The notes under the pieces are model-generated. The model was not told where the DNA came from. It made no database searches and worked only from the letters and a program-made list of their open reading frames with translations. The position numbers and the translations under genes are program-made. Shown here piece after piece: positions 44,538 through 58,139 of a DNA stretch of 64,000 bases. Origin of the DNA: Paragyromitra xinjiangensis (Eukaryota > Ascomycota > Pezizomycetes > Pezizales > Discinaceae); contig JBCAMK010000017.1 in assembly GCA_038503065.1 (NCBI GenBank), forward strand, positions 744,001 through 808,000. The letters are read 5' to 3'. How positions within the stretch are numbered: position 1 is the stretch's first letter; every line of letters starts with the position of its first letter.

Positions 44538-47478
44538 AGTGACTACTATGCTAGTAATATATATCGGGAAGTTTTTTCGAGAAAAAGCGATATATTTTTC
44601 GATACGAGGTAGCAATGAAGCGGTCGCGATCGAGTGATAAAAGGGCACGTTCCGGACGTGTAATCAAGAAAATAATACCAAAAACGAAATGCGAAAGTAA
44701 GGACAAAAGGGGAGTCCGTCGAACCGGTCGATTTTAAAAATAAGAATACAAGGCAAGAACGAGAAAAGAGAAAGAGAATGGAGAGCGGGGAATATAAGAA
44801 AAGGGGAGTAGAGGCTCTAAACCCACAATGAAGTAGTTGTAGGTATCTCTCTCCTGGTACTCTCCCGCCAAGCTGCGCCAGCGCGTACCAAGTGCATAAT
44901 GCAGGCACGCGTAAGCATCAAGGGGGATCTCCAACCTCATCATTGGACTTTGCCATACTAAAAGCTATACTTAGTTGGAGTTGGCCGGCCTACTCCTCAA
45001 TTGACGAGGAGTCTCATCAAACACTCAAGACAAAGCCAAGCGAATCTACTTACCATGGGCCTCCAATAAGGAAGATAAAAAGCATGCAAGAAAAGCCGCC
45101 TGGTGGGCGATCATTCAACTCTGAAGTTAACTTTGTGCGACTGGTACAGCATCAAAGGTAAGGTGGAAAACGTACCTTGTCTCACTGCCCGCATGGCCAA
45201 ACAAGCATGAAACGAAGTATGTCTCGGTGTGCATGGCACAAATATCGGACGCGACCCCCCAAGCATTGTTTATTCCTGCCAAGACGCTTCCATCTTGCTG
45301 GTAGTAAGCAAATTGGCTGATTATGCCTTGCGGGTCCGGCGAAGCTGAAGGCCTGTTTTTATCTCAAATCTTGAAGGAATATAGGTAATAGAGTTTAAAA
45401 CCTCGGTGTACCGGTTTTTCCCAGCTCTTGCTCCAAGGTCAGGTTCTTGCTCTCTTGTTATCATTCGGTACCTTTAATCTTGCGTATTTACTTGGCGAAT
45501 TATAACCTTTTCAAGAGCCTATACTTAGCGACCAACCGCACGTAATCGCTCTTTATTTCGATTGCTCGTCTGTATATAGTATCAATTGTCGCAATGTCGT
45601 TCGGCGGAGCATTTATTGACGAAATTTGAAAAGGACCTCACCGGGATCGTCGTAATCTCGCTCGGAAGGAGCCGAGTAAACCAGGATTAGCAGATCTTGA
45701 GATTGGTCAATTTAATCTATCTTTGTTGCAGTAAACGGTCTACGTAGCCTAGATATTATTATTTGTTCAAATTTTACCGGTCTGGCGGACGCAGAATGCC
45801 TTAAACTCTAACCGACTAACCCTTATAAGTCTAGATTACGCACCTACCAACTACCCAACCAGCCTGGAAGCTCCGGAAAAGGGCGAGGTTTTGTTTATTT
45901 GATTCAGAATCCTGGATGATTCATCAATGGATTGATATCCACTGTATATCCATCGGCGCCGTTGGTTAAGCAAGTATCATGAAACGGAGAAACGGAGAAA
46001 AGCCCTAGTTAGCTTTGTTCTGGCTGCCCGATCATTCGCTTCTCGGGTGGCAGCCAGTTCCACAATGCCCGAAGCATCCCACGTAGTCTCATGAAGCGCT
46101 GGAGACGGTCCGTGGCCTTCCGCAAACTACATGTTCATGTTTGCAATTGCACGAGTGTCAGATTGCATATTTGGGGCTCTAGCTGCTTCGGATCTCTTCC
46201 TTGATCCTCGAGTCTGCTTCAATACACCTTCGAACCCTGGATAAAAGTGGGAAACCACATGCACAGTACCACATAGCTGGAGGGGGGGTTTTCAGGGAAC
46301 CTTAGAGCGCGGGTTTTTATAAAGAAATAGGTCTAGAACTAAAGGACGGCAGTTAAGTCGGGTTCTGGGCCGAGAATAACTAAGTCCCGAAGGAAATATT
46401 CCTTAATCCCGATACTTTGACTCTCCAATTAGTGCATTTAGATAAGGGAACATCTCGTAGTCAACAGGACACACAGGCCCCGTTTCCAGACAGCATATAC
46501 TCTTAGCGAAGGGAAACTAGTCGAAAACAAGGTTATCATACACCCCAAGGTAAGACAAAATCTATTGCTACAGAATGATCGACGGTCGGATATATGTGTG
46601 AACGGCCGAATAGGCGAACCGGTTGAAGTTTGGTAGTAATGTCTTGTTTCTTTCTAGAAAACCCGGATCTTGTACCGACCCCTTGGGTCGGGCAACGGCA
46701 AGGCGTTGAGGCAATAGTAACTGAGTTTTTACCGATTGGAGAAGCGTCAAACATCTGTCATGCAATAATTATCTTGGGTGACTGGTGCGCGATCTGGAAA
46801 GTACTACCGGAATATCAATAGCTGGTGGTTAGCCTATCTAAGAGGTCCCAAGGCATTATAACATAGTCAGAGGCAGGCACTGAGTAGAGGCACCATCTGA
46901 ATATTATTCGGGCTTTGGTTAAACCTCTAATTGGGGCTAGAAGAGATAAGTCTTGGAGTGAACTTGTATTGGTAAAGCCCAATAATGTTTTCTATATATG
47001 ACTATTTACAAAGCTCCTCGAGAAAGGAAAGTAATGCTCTGCCATATGCATATCCTGAGCCCGATTGGCCTAAAAAAAACAAACATAAATACATACATAC
47101 AGAAAATAATAAAGTCCTACAAACATTCATAGACAAACAAACACCATTGCCCCGCCTAAGCCCTGAACCCATTTTTGTCTTGGCCATCCCGCCAACCGAA
47201 ACTCAACGCTCCCTAATTTATCCCCGATAAAACGACGCTATAGAAAAGAGAATCCGAATGACTGAGTTACTCCGCTGCTTGAAGGAAAGAAAGGAAAAAA
47301 GAAAGAAGCAAGGAAAGACGGCGTAAAGAACCCGCAGTAGCACAAAAAGACAAAAACTCCTAACTAAACGCTGAAAAATTGGTTCATAAACTCGTCGCTC
47401 TTCCGATGCCCTCAGTGAATGAGTATCGTACTATAATGAAAGAAACATGTAATAAGGAAATTATGTAGTAACTCGTGC
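44538..47478. other. Gene-poor spacer
   Basis: 2.9 kb without a supported gene. A CGAGTGATA match at 44631 lacks the second half of the bipartite motif. Short frames on both strands have no domain. The end near 47280..47340 is a purine/A-rich run probably in the arrestin 3' flank. Confidence 0.4.
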
Positions 47479-49895
47479 TTATCGGTGCATATAATGTCCT
47501 ATCGGCTCCCAAGTCCTTCTTTCGTCCATACTCCTTGCGATTCTTCCACCCGGTGTCAACGGTGGCATCAACCTTCGATGCCTCTCTCCGTCCCCTTCTT
47601 CATCCGAGTAATCATCGGATGCAGTTTCGTCTGCAAGTCTCTGGAAGTAATCCGCGAGTCCTCCGTTCGAAACCACCGACTCGTATCTTGGCGGTGGGGT
47701 AATGAGTGGTGGAGGGGCAACGTCGTAATCGAATGGGGGAGGATTGTGGGAGGGGTATCGAATCAAATGCATCGGCCTCGCAACCCTGCTATTTTCGTCC
47801 ATCGGAGGTGTAACATCGCCCGTTGCTGTTTGTAGGCTTGCAGTTGAAGCCATAGTTGGTGTTCCATCGCGTGGTGAGTTTCGCCGGGCTAGTTGTGGAC
47901 ACGAGCACGTGCCAGCGCCAGCCAGGATTCCGGAATTAGGACCGGAATTGTAGGCTGGAAGGGTAGTGTTTGCGCCTGCTGCACGGCACGAAAGGATGTG
48001 GAATGGGGAGTCGATAGAGATTTCGAAATGTCTTCGTTTTGAGGGATCGTTAGGATCAGCCTTACTGAGTCGCATCACAATCTATGATTCGAGTTAGCCC
48101 CATGAAAACTCAAGAACACCAGGAAAGACAAATTGATGGCGTACCTTAATCCAATGATGGACTTGGATGTTTTGATATGTGGTGTCGAAATGTATGCGAT
48201 CCTTCTCCTTCGCGTTACAGCCTGGCAACTGGACTGAAAACTCCATTTCCGTGGGTCCGATGTTCTGCTCCCCATTCAAATCTCCCAAAAGGTTATCTGA
48301 TCCGTTCGAAGTATCTATGCTCCGCCCACCAGCTGTTTCGCTCGGAGCGAATCCTCCACCAGCTATAATCCTTGCAGAAGAACCGGCAAATGTAGATGTT
48401 GATGGCCCGTCTGCTCTCTTTTCGAATAATTGTACCTTTTTGGTTGGGTCCAACCTATGCACCTTCTTATTCTTGCAAGAATACTCGATATTTTCCGTGA
48501 TGAATATTTTAATCCGGTGGCACCGTACTTTTGCTAGTGGGGTCAATTTGAATGCGATGGGTATTGTAGAACCTAACGGGAACGATTTCCCTGAGATGAC
48601 GATATCGTAGTGTAGTTGATCCTCCCACGTCCGGCTGATGGCTATTGGTTCTGAGCACTCCAAGCTGGTCTCCGCTGGGCATCTAATAAGTGTAACATCT
48701 TTCTTCCCAACCAAATTTGGCCGAAATGCCCCAGGTCGCTCAATGACACCCTCCAGCTCATATTTCACCGATCCAAGATCAACGGCAATAGTCTCTGGCA
48801 AACAGCTTTCGAGCGGTAGTTCAAAGTTGTAGATGTAATCACCAGGTTGGAAAACTCGGTAGCCGCGTTGAGCCACTGATACTCCGGAGGGCGGTTCTCC
48901 TTTACCAAAGCTCCGAGTTTGTGATAGCTGTAGGGACGTTCGGCGGCTGTCCTGTACGCTGAGCATCGATGGTGGTATCGCAAGTCCTAGGTGACCAATG
49001 GCTGATGTGATGGACAAGGAGCTGTCGCACTGATTCTTGTAAAGACGAAATGAATCCGCACAATGACTAAGTTCTGCTTGTGAAAATTGCGCATTGAAGA
49101 ATGGCCACACGTGTTGCATTATTTCCTTCTCCTCAAAGTATTCCGACTTCTTCGGTGGAATACCTATTTTTCTGATTGTCAGTTTCCTTATCACTTTTGC
49201 TAAGACTTTAAATGATATTTACCTTCTGGCCATTCCGTCCTAGCTTTACCGCGAAAAGTCAAGCTAATAGTTTTTATCTTAGTTGGCTTTGCTATCTTCA
49301 ATACCATACTTCCCCGCAACATTGCAGGTGTTCTATCAGAATGATCACTGTGATCAAATCCCTGTAGGAACAGCATCGGTTCGGCTAGTTGGATCGTCAT
49401 GGTGACGGCTCCTCCGCTCGTTGATGCCTGCGGTTTCTCTGATGTCAGAGGCCCTTCCACTGACCCACAATCTCCATTATGGCTATTCGACCACGAAGGA
49501 GGAGCGCCGTTTATCGGTTGTGGTAATGAAGAATGCCGGGAATGGCTATTCGCGTGAGAGGGGATCCCAGAGTTTCCCCTTCCCATTGCTCGTCCAGGTG
49601 GCATTGTGGAAGATGAAGACCGAGCTGAGGGAGACTTTCGACTTGAGAACGAAGATGATGAGGAAACAGCGTGGGCAAAGAGTCGCTTCGCAACAGCAGA
49701 GGGAGTCCTCTGTATCCGCCTGGCGATGGATTCAGTTGAATTGTGGGAGGAGGAGTATGGTGGTGGAGAAAACTGGGGGTGCTGAAGGCTTCTTCTGCGA
49801 CTGCTGGAGCGCGGAGCACGAGTGCGTCGACTCGGATGCGCGGCGTTTCGATGATTTGCAAGGGCGGGGGGTTGAATAACTGCAGATGTCATCAT
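47479..49895 (-). CDS. Alpha-arrestin ubiquitin-ligase adaptor
   Basis: Arrestin-related trafficking adaptor: links membrane transporters to the Rsp5-type ubiquitin ligase for endocytosis. Exons 49895..49223, 49163..48145 and 48081..47479 encode 764 residues. A disordered Ser/Arg-rich N-terminus (~200 residues) contains a PPxY ligase-binding motif (PPPY, ~44-47). The arrestin N domain starts near MTIQLAEPMLFLQGF and includes GSMVLKIAKPTKIKTISLTFRGKA; the C domain includes LHYDIVISGKSFPLGSTIPI and VRCHRIKIFITENIEYSC. A second PPxY (PPRY) is at ~694-697, and LPAY at ~605 is a weaker variant. Two adjacent ATGs open the gene; an in-frame region upstream has no ATG. Which yeast ART it matches cannot be fixed by eye. 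Confidence 0.87.
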
Positions 49896-52800
49896 GTCGG
49901 TAAACGGGTTCTTTTTCCCCCCAAGGTTATTGGTGTCAAGTGTCAAGTATCGGTATGCCAGCGCCCACAAAAACAAGATACCGACACGAAACAGAGTAGG
50001 AAGGGCAAAACCGGACAACAGGAGGATAGGATGAAATCAGAGAGGTGGCAGGCAGGTGTTATGTATAAATATTTACAGGCAGCCTCTGGATCCGCGTCTA
50101 AAGGGCAGAGCTTACTGTCTGTGATTGACCCTCGTCGGCGTCAAGAGGCACGAAAATAATGCTAGCCGGAGATGTCTTAATATAAACAGATCTGGGTCCT
50201 GCGGGAATGTGTGTGGGTGTGGGGGGGGGATCCTTAATATCTGTGTGTAATAGAGTGAGGCGAGGGCTAGGGAAGAGAGAGATGTGAATATGTGAACGAG
50301 TGGGTGAATGAGCGGGTTGTGGATGAGCACGATACGATTACAGCCAAGTTTGCCGTCCTTTTGTTTCATTTTAATCCTTTACGGTAAAAGGAAAAGCAGG
50401 ATTCCCACTGCCAGTACCTGCTCCCTTACAGGCCCTTACATACAGGGGAAGGGACGGATCCCTTTCCTCCAAAACGAACAGCCACAAAAAGCTATCATCC
50501 TATCATTTCTGCATGCATGATGATAGGTGAAGTAGTATTCAGACATCTGCGATGAGGGATCAGGCTGGATGCGCCGGCAACTCTCTCCACCACTCAGATC
50601 AAATAGTAATACCTAGACGAGGACTTCGGCAAGGTCATGACGAAGAGGCACATCGTTATTGATTTTCAAGGAATATGGTCGGTCGCCCACCCTTCCCGCA
50701 TATGTGACGGTCTGGATTGGCCACAAGAACTCCGAATAATACTCTGGCCTGCCCACTTTCATTTCTCCACCACATCTCGTCACTCACTTTCCTTGTGCTT
50801 CCCCGCAATCACTTTGGGCGTGACTTCTTGGGGGAGACGAGACGAAAGAAATATTCTGGAAGACGCGGCTTTATTCCTGCTCTTGGGGTGTGTTGCACGC
50901 TCACCGAACCGCATCCCACCAAAAGGGAAGGAAAACATGCAAATAAGATAGGATATTTATTGGAGTATCACAAGATTTGGAATATGCTGACATCTTCGGA
51001 CGTCCTTCCAGCAGTACGGGCTGTCCCTGATTCCCGGATGCACCTCCGTGTGTGCGCGCATGACATCAGTAGAAAAGGGCAGTTCAGACATATCTGCTGC
51101 ACGAATTGCGTCTGCACCACCACAAAAGCCACAAAACGTTGCTGCTACATCTGATTCTCCCATGCACCAGTGGAGGATCTCTATTACGCCCAGATTCCCT
51201 CACCATGCTGTTTCCCTTGGTATTGACCTTCAACCGTAATACATTACACAATCTCGAGATCTCTCGCCTAGTAGTTATTCCCCTCGGCATAGCTATTATT
51301 CCCTGAATTTCCTTGCTCGATCTAGCCGAAGAGCTCGGCTCTCCTTCGGATCCGGGAGTTTAGCCTGGGCACCGAGTCGACCGGGAGAACCTCCCCCCCC
51401 CAAGCCCTGCTAATCCCACCAATCTTCACGCGGAGATAGTAGGATCTGGGATCGACCGTAGTGTCCCATGCCAGCTCCGCTCCGGGAACAGCCCTGCCGA
51501 AAGGTCACCGGCGCTTCACCCACTCCCACGCGCGTGGCTTGCCCAGAAATCGTTTTTTCTTTTTCGATTTCCCGCGCCAAAAAGGAACAGTTGCCTCTCG
51601 AATAAAATTCTCCCCCACAAAGATGCTGGGGATATAAGTACATACATGGAAAGCGCTTACGGCATTGATTTCGGCAAAGCACACGACCTGGGGGATAAAA
51701 ACCTTTGCACGATGGGGTCGTTTACCTAAGCACTGCTTATGTGCATTTCAATTTTGCATATTCAAACCACTCACGGCTGATAAAGAGCGCTTTTTTTTTT
51801 TTTGCCGATGTAGAAATCTGCCCATGAGTCACGATACATCCTCATCGAACGGAAGGTCCGGAATGATGAAGCAATTGGTCACAAACCCCGAATCCGAACC
51901 GGCACTTCCGACGCCGAATTGGCGAAAACCCCGCCGCAGAAAATTTCCGGTCGAAAGTCGTCCCGGGGACGCGTATCTTTAGATTATATCATAGAAATAA
52001 AATTCGGAGTGTTTAGGCGGGGCAAGCTTTACCTCGGATCTCGACACATGGAGTCTATCTCGGTGACGCACAGTTCATTATAGAGAAGTCTTCTCTTTTC
52101 TATTCCTTCACTATTTCGTAGTGGTGAATGAAGAATGTCTAGCCACACCTACTAGAGTACTAGCCCGTTGTCAATAAGCCGAATGTAGTAGTATGAGTGC
52201 CTAGTAACTTGAGCTCCTGCTCATCACTTCCCTTCGAGGCATTCTGGGTTTTAGGTTTTGGCCCTTATGCTCGTGATATTTCAATACGGATACTTGCCTG
52301 CGGGAAGAGCCTGAGTTCCAGTTAAACCTTTTGTTGAGTAATATAGGCTGTGGGGAGCCATTAGCACAACCCGTATGGCAATCACGGACGGATAGATACG
52401 TATTGCAAAACCCAGTTCCACCAATACCCCATGTACAAACTACATGTACAAATTCATCATGAATCGCAAGCGTCAAATCGAAACATAAGACATCTGGAGC
52501 CAATGATGGGTGGGAAACGAGTAAAATACAAGACGTCAAATGCTTGGCTTTTTGGACAACACATCATCTCTTGGTTCGGAGATGGGTGACTTGTACATTT
52601 AAAGTAGAATATTTGACATCATTGGTGTAGGCTGGGGAATGCTGGGTCCATCTGAGGGTCCGAGCTTTAAAATTGGTTTCTTGGTGCAATACCGGGGTCA
52701 AGGGTGAGTCCCTACAGATACTAAGGTATGTAAATGAATACGATTGCTGCAGGGAACAGAAATTTGATGGCATGGCAAAGGGTATAACAAAAACACGAGA

Positions 52801-54834
52801 AAAACACCGGCACACACATAGACCTGCTAATATCTAGTCTCATGCAGGGTATAGGCTACTGTGAATAGATCCGAGAAAGTTCAATCAGCCCTTTTTTTAT
52901 AGTTCGAATCACAGAGTATCACTCGTAGAAGATAGAAATTGTTGACACGAATTGGTGCAGTTTGATAGTTTGCTTACATGCCTATTCGATTATAAATTGG
53001 AAATTTCCTCCATAAAACCCTACCACTAATAGAGAGCTCACGGGCTTTGCTGCGCCATACTCTAACGATCCTCGGAATATATGGACAGTAAATTACGAAG
53101 AGTGAGAGAACGGATCCGAATACGGTTAAAAATACCCCGACCCAAATATGGAATGAAGAAGGGACCTATGAGAAAGCCATACTTCCAAGATTGGGGGCGG
53201 AGATGCTGGGTTCGATTTAGTCGATGCGTTTGACCACGGAAAAGACGAGAAGCTGACCTGTACGCCTTGGCACGTCTAAGCATTGCATCGTTAGATCTGC
53301 GCTGTAGATTGGCTAGGGGGGATCTCGGGTTCCGAGACTACCTCTTATTTCTCGTGATCGGGTCGCTCCATCCCTTCTTCGCTGGGACGAAATATAGCTC
53401 AACGGTTCTTGGGAAACTAATATCGGGCGGGAGGCTGGGATGTTGTCATGCCATGTCTGCGTATCAGGAGTGACGCGAGCCGCGCGTCGAATGAGGTCAG
53501 GGAATCTGTCTTTATTCAAATGATTTTTCAAAAACTTGTAAAACAGGTATTTTCCCCCGCCAGAATGCATCTAGAATGAAGCTCCTTCGGATCCGGATAT
53601 GCCGGCATGAACTTTTCATGGGAACTCACTCGACATTTCTTATCCATAGATAACATTAGCCCAACGAACGACATTTTGGGAGTTAGATCCCGCCTTTTTG
53701 CAAAGCTGATCTCCGGAGCTCTCTCGGATGAAGGTTACCTACATAAAAAAAATCTTAGAAAATACTGAATCTATCATTGGCTCTTGGGACAAAAATATTC
53801 CATAATAAATATATCAAGGTGTTGAGATTACCGTTGCTCTTGTAGGCAATTAAATCTGTCTTAATCTCGAAGGTTATTATAGCCTTTAGTCCACCATCCG
53901 TCCTTTATCTAACAACTATCTAGTTATGATGTGGTTAGGTTACCAATCTACCTCACAAGCAAATGTCATTCCTTTATTAGGCCAGTCAAGAAAAACCAAA
54001 GCATATCAACCTGAAAAACGCTCCTACATCCATTTTCAGAGATATAACGTCTGTGCATTTAGCACGAACTTAAAGCCTCTCCTCTGAATGGTGTGGGATC
54101 TGGGGATGACAGCCCATGAATCAACTCCGAGGAAGACGAATCAAGCTCAAAGGTCAGTAGATATCACACTCTTATGGTTGGGATATTTGACCGGGGCCGG
54201 GATTCCTAGCAATGGAAGTGTTATGTCATCTCTATGCCAGCGGAGCGGCATCATCGCAGGTTTAGAAAATGGGGAAATAATAATTGCTGAAGATAAATAT
54301 GAGGTATACAAGTACTAAACTAGACAAAAATTCAATGGAATGTTTCATACAGCAGGTAATAGGTAGTGCCAAATGTGTTAAACATGATGCTCTAAGAATT
54401 GAGGGGAGGGGAAAGGGAAGTACGATAGAGGTTTGATATGAGGATCCCAAAATAATTTCTGGAGGGTGCTACAGGCCTAGGTGGATGGTTGCTGGTTGAT
54501 ACCGCAAGTTCTTTGCTCGAGTGTTAAGTTTTTGGAAGTTAGGGATGAGACCCTTTTAATCACATGTAAAGGTATAGTGAGTGGTTAGAAAGGTTTAACT
54601 ACATGTATATGTATGTAGTTCATGATACGATAAAAGTAGTATGGGGACAAAATATCCTGAAATCCATAAAAATACATGTATTTAGTTACTACTATTAGTC
54701 TTTTGAAGCCAAAATGCTCCCAAAACACCAAGAAGATAGGATCACTGGCGCCGACGAAGAAACATGTTTATATCAACGCCAAAAGGAATATGTTCATATA
54801 AAGTGTTCTGTAAAAATTTAACGTTACTCAAGCA
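49896..54834. other. Gene-poor 4.9 kb spacer
   Basis: Upstream flank of the arrestin gene and 3' flank of dpb11. It holds a minus-strand bipartite motif (52908..52925), three TACATGTA palindromes (52441, 54600, 54673) and poly-T/A runs (51790..51803). No ORF shows a domain or coherent exon structure. Confidence 0.4.
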
Positions 54835-57800
54835 TTACCTGTTCCTCTTCATTCTACGTGTCACGGATCCAGAACCATCCACGTCTACCGCCGTCTTAAT
54901 TCTCCGCGTAGGGCCTCTCGGTTTTGGTGTCTCCACACCGAAAGCATCTCCGCTGAGTTTTGCTCTCACATTTTTTCGCTCATCCTCGGCCTCCGGATCT
55001 GCATATCTGATAGCTTGGCTGGGCGCTGGAAGCTCTGCTTGCTTATCCAAAATATTTAGACCCTTACCTTCGGAGTTCTCGTTTTCCTGCCCGTTTCTTT
55101 TTTGAGATGACGGCGGCAATGATTCAGCGCGGCTGGAACTGACTGAGGATGCTCGAGAAAAGTTGCTGTATGATGACAAATTTAACGTTGCTTTTCCTTG
55201 CAATTTTCCGCGTGGTTTTCTGCGCTTGTCCATGGCAGTAGTAAGCTCGCCCTTTCCTAGTTTTCCTAGAATATTGCTGATACTAGCAGGTGCTTTTTTG
55301 TCCAAAGCGTCTGGTGGTTCTGGGGTTTGTCGATTCTCAGCTGTGGCAGGTTGGACTGGGAGGGATGGGTTTCGCTTGGCGTTGGGTGAGAGGGGAAGGA
55401 TTAACATTGGAGCAGATGTTGGAGGTGTTGGTTCTGGGTTTCTAGCCTGGTAGATGGGGTCGAGTTCACCGTCATCGACTTTGTCATCAGGCAAAACCTC
55501 TATCTCATCCCCTTCGCTTACGTTGGGGTCCTTTTTCTCTACTTTAACTTTCGGCTCTGGTGGTATCTGGAGCTCTATGGTATTTACTGGTGATAGACTG
55601 CTCGAACTATCATTTGTGAAATCCATCTCCAAGCCCCTGCCTAGTGCAATGATTGGGGGATAAGATTTTTCATCCGCCATTCTCCCCGACTTTTCGCATT
55701 TATATAGCCAATCCGGTGACACTATATGACAGTTATCAATAGCGTTTGCCACTTTAAGATCTTTTGCCGTGTCTCGAGGGGTCTTTGACGAATGTATTAA
55801 GTGCGTGATAGGAACCATATCATCTTGGGAGAAGGATTCTACAACAGAAGCACCAAGAGATTTCGCAACTGAACTTAGTTCAACGGCACGAGCCTGTGTT
55901 GAGAGTTTGTTAGTCGAAACTCATGATGTGGAGCTAGATATAAATTAGGTACCTTCAGTTGCCTGCTCACGCAAACTATACACCCGTCTAAGATATCCCT
56001 TTTCTTACTTCCCGATTGAACCTCGCCGCTCTGGACGCTTGCGTTCCGTCCAATATGTTCTTTGGCATTCCTATTGCTGGACAGCGGTCCGGAAGTCTTT
56101 GCATCGGCATCAGCTCCAGTCTTTTTGCCTGGGATTCTCCTCCTAAGCCTGTCTCCGAAAGACTGCAAGTTCTCACCCAGAAGCTTTCCTCCCTGAAAAT
56201 TTATTCCTGAAAGCCGCAGCCTCTTGTTATCCTCTAAGTCCCCTTCATCCCTTGTTCTTTTACCACTTCCTGGGTCATCTGGTGCTGCCGACATTTCTGT
56301 TCTCGCTCGATTTTGCCCTTTCACTAAAAATTCCGCGAATGGCAACCCTCTTGATTCTTTGAGGCATTGTTCGAACCATCCGGCGGTTACCACGGGGATA
56401 TTATTTTGAATAGCAAACTCAAACTTTTCACCTTTCGCCGGGAGATCCGTGATAAGTAAGTGCCTCTTTTTTGACAGGACATCCTGGAAACTCCCGCCTA
56501 TAAAAAATCACTGGTATTAAAAAACCATTACTTTGGCTTATTCTAGCAATGATATGATCTAGGGAAAGCAGACCTAATAGAGTTATCAATTTCCTCATGT
56601 GCAGTAGCTCAATCCCTGAAAACTGTGTCAAGCAAATCTCTAGACCCTCAAACCCTGGATCCTATATTAGTACTGCAGCTGAAATTTCACTTCTGGCCCA
56701 CCAGATTACTCGTACCTTCTAAAGGGAATTCTTTAAATGGCGAATAAACAAATCCTTCTGATGGTTCAACAAATCTCCCTTTGTGCATACAAGCTTCAAC
56801 CCACCACTCGGTAACAATAGAGACGCCGTCAAGATCAGAAATATCAGGGCAGTCACGTTTACGTAGACCATGCGGAACCACAACGAATCGCCGAGACGAA
56901 TCGCCAAAATTCTTGAGATCTTGAAGTGATGAAACTATATTCCCATCGTAGGACGTAAGGATATTCTGTATTGTTTCATCCTGTGCACATGTTCCCATCA
57001 TAAGTGTACGTTCACTTATTATCGGGTACCGTTGAATAGAGTAGTCCAACAAACCTGCTTCTTAGTATAACCATAGATGTAGAAGGCAACAGAGGCTAAA
57101 ATCCCCGTCTTAGTCTCAACTTCGTTTGTTTGCTGTAGCCACTTCTTTGCCGATGCTTCTGTAACCTCGCCAGAGTTCTTTGTACTATTGTCTGCGTGCG
57201 AGTTATCCTCCCACTCGTCTCTCTTCTTTGGCTTTGGATTCGATGCTTGTCCTAGAATGTCGCCCCATATGCTCTGGCTTTGGCTCCCTAGTATGTCTTC
57301 GGCTCTTTTCCGTATCTTCCGTTTCCCGCGGACTTGGGCGGTAACCTCCGCAGAAGCAGCAGACAGTGGTACTGCTGGCTTAGCCCCAACCCCTATCTTC
57401 TCCTTCGGTAGACGTGGATCGTAGAACGACTCTTCTAGAGCCATCCCTCTTTCTAGGCTGTCATAAAGCCATTCTACGACCACGACACTAATATTATTAT
57501 TCCTGGCAAATTCATATTTCTTTCCCGTAGGAGCTGCTGCAATGAGATGAGAGACACGTCTGGTCAAATCTGGATGGTAAGTGGCTTCCTGATCAATCAC
57601 AAGCTCTTCGATTTTCTTTCGATCAGCCACTACGGTGAATGTCAGCGCCAGCATCTTGAGATAACACTATCAGTCAACCCAGAACTTACTATCCAGAATA
57701 CCGGTGACAGATATTGACAACTGATACAGAATTGGGAGCTTAAACTTTTCCTCAAAATCGCGCGGACTAATGTCCTCTCCGTCGATCCATGGGTTGTACA

Positions 57801-58139
57801 TGGCATCCACCCACTCCACCTTCATAACTTTCACATCTGTCCGCATCTTCGCAACGTATCTGTACTTCGGTGTTGTAATATCCCCGCAGACTAGATGAGT
57901 AACATCGGAGGTGAGATCTAGGACATGCCTTGCCCCCATGTCCTGTGCCTTTTTAGCCAGAGCTTGCTAAATATATGCATATATATGGTCAGTATCAGTG
58001 TCGGTAAAGCAACACAGAAATCCTTTCATGGTTCAGATAAAAAAGTACTAACGCGAGACTCAGGGGGGACTGAAGTACAACATATTACAATCCTATTCAG
58101 TGGATGAGAGTGCCTTGTAATCTCAGCTTGGTCGGCCAT
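54835..58139 (-). CDS. dpb11: BRCT-repeat replication/checkpoint scaffold Dpb11/Rad4 (TopBP1)
   Basis: Phosphoprotein-binding scaffold that connects CDK-phosphorylated initiation factors to origins and activates the ATR-type checkpoint kinase. Seven exons: 58139..58053, 57966..57690, 57629..57055, 56980..56716, 56654..56574, 56497..55953 and 55893..54835, encoding 962 residues. BRCT1 (~14-105: RIVICCTSVPPESR, THLVCGDITTPKYRYVAK, VEWVDAMY) and BRCT2 (~108-205: HPDLTRRVSHLIAA, GKKYEFARNN, VEWLYDSLERG) match the Rad4/Cut5 N-terminus. BRCT3 (~296-395) and BRCT4 (~399-492, HLLITDLPAKGEKFEFA, TAGWFEQC) follow, then a basic linker. A fifth BRCT (~597-690, IVCVSRQLK, SPDWLYKC) precedes a disordered tail ending in basic KRNR. 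Exon 3 begins at TG after CCGTAG, rejoining GILD to ADRKKIEELV. Confidence 0.9.

Noticed and set aside
44631..44648. CGAGTGATA at 44631 as a further motif copy
   Set aside because: The second half-site at the fixed spacing is missing; it also lies close to an exon start. The same holds for 3274 inside prp2.
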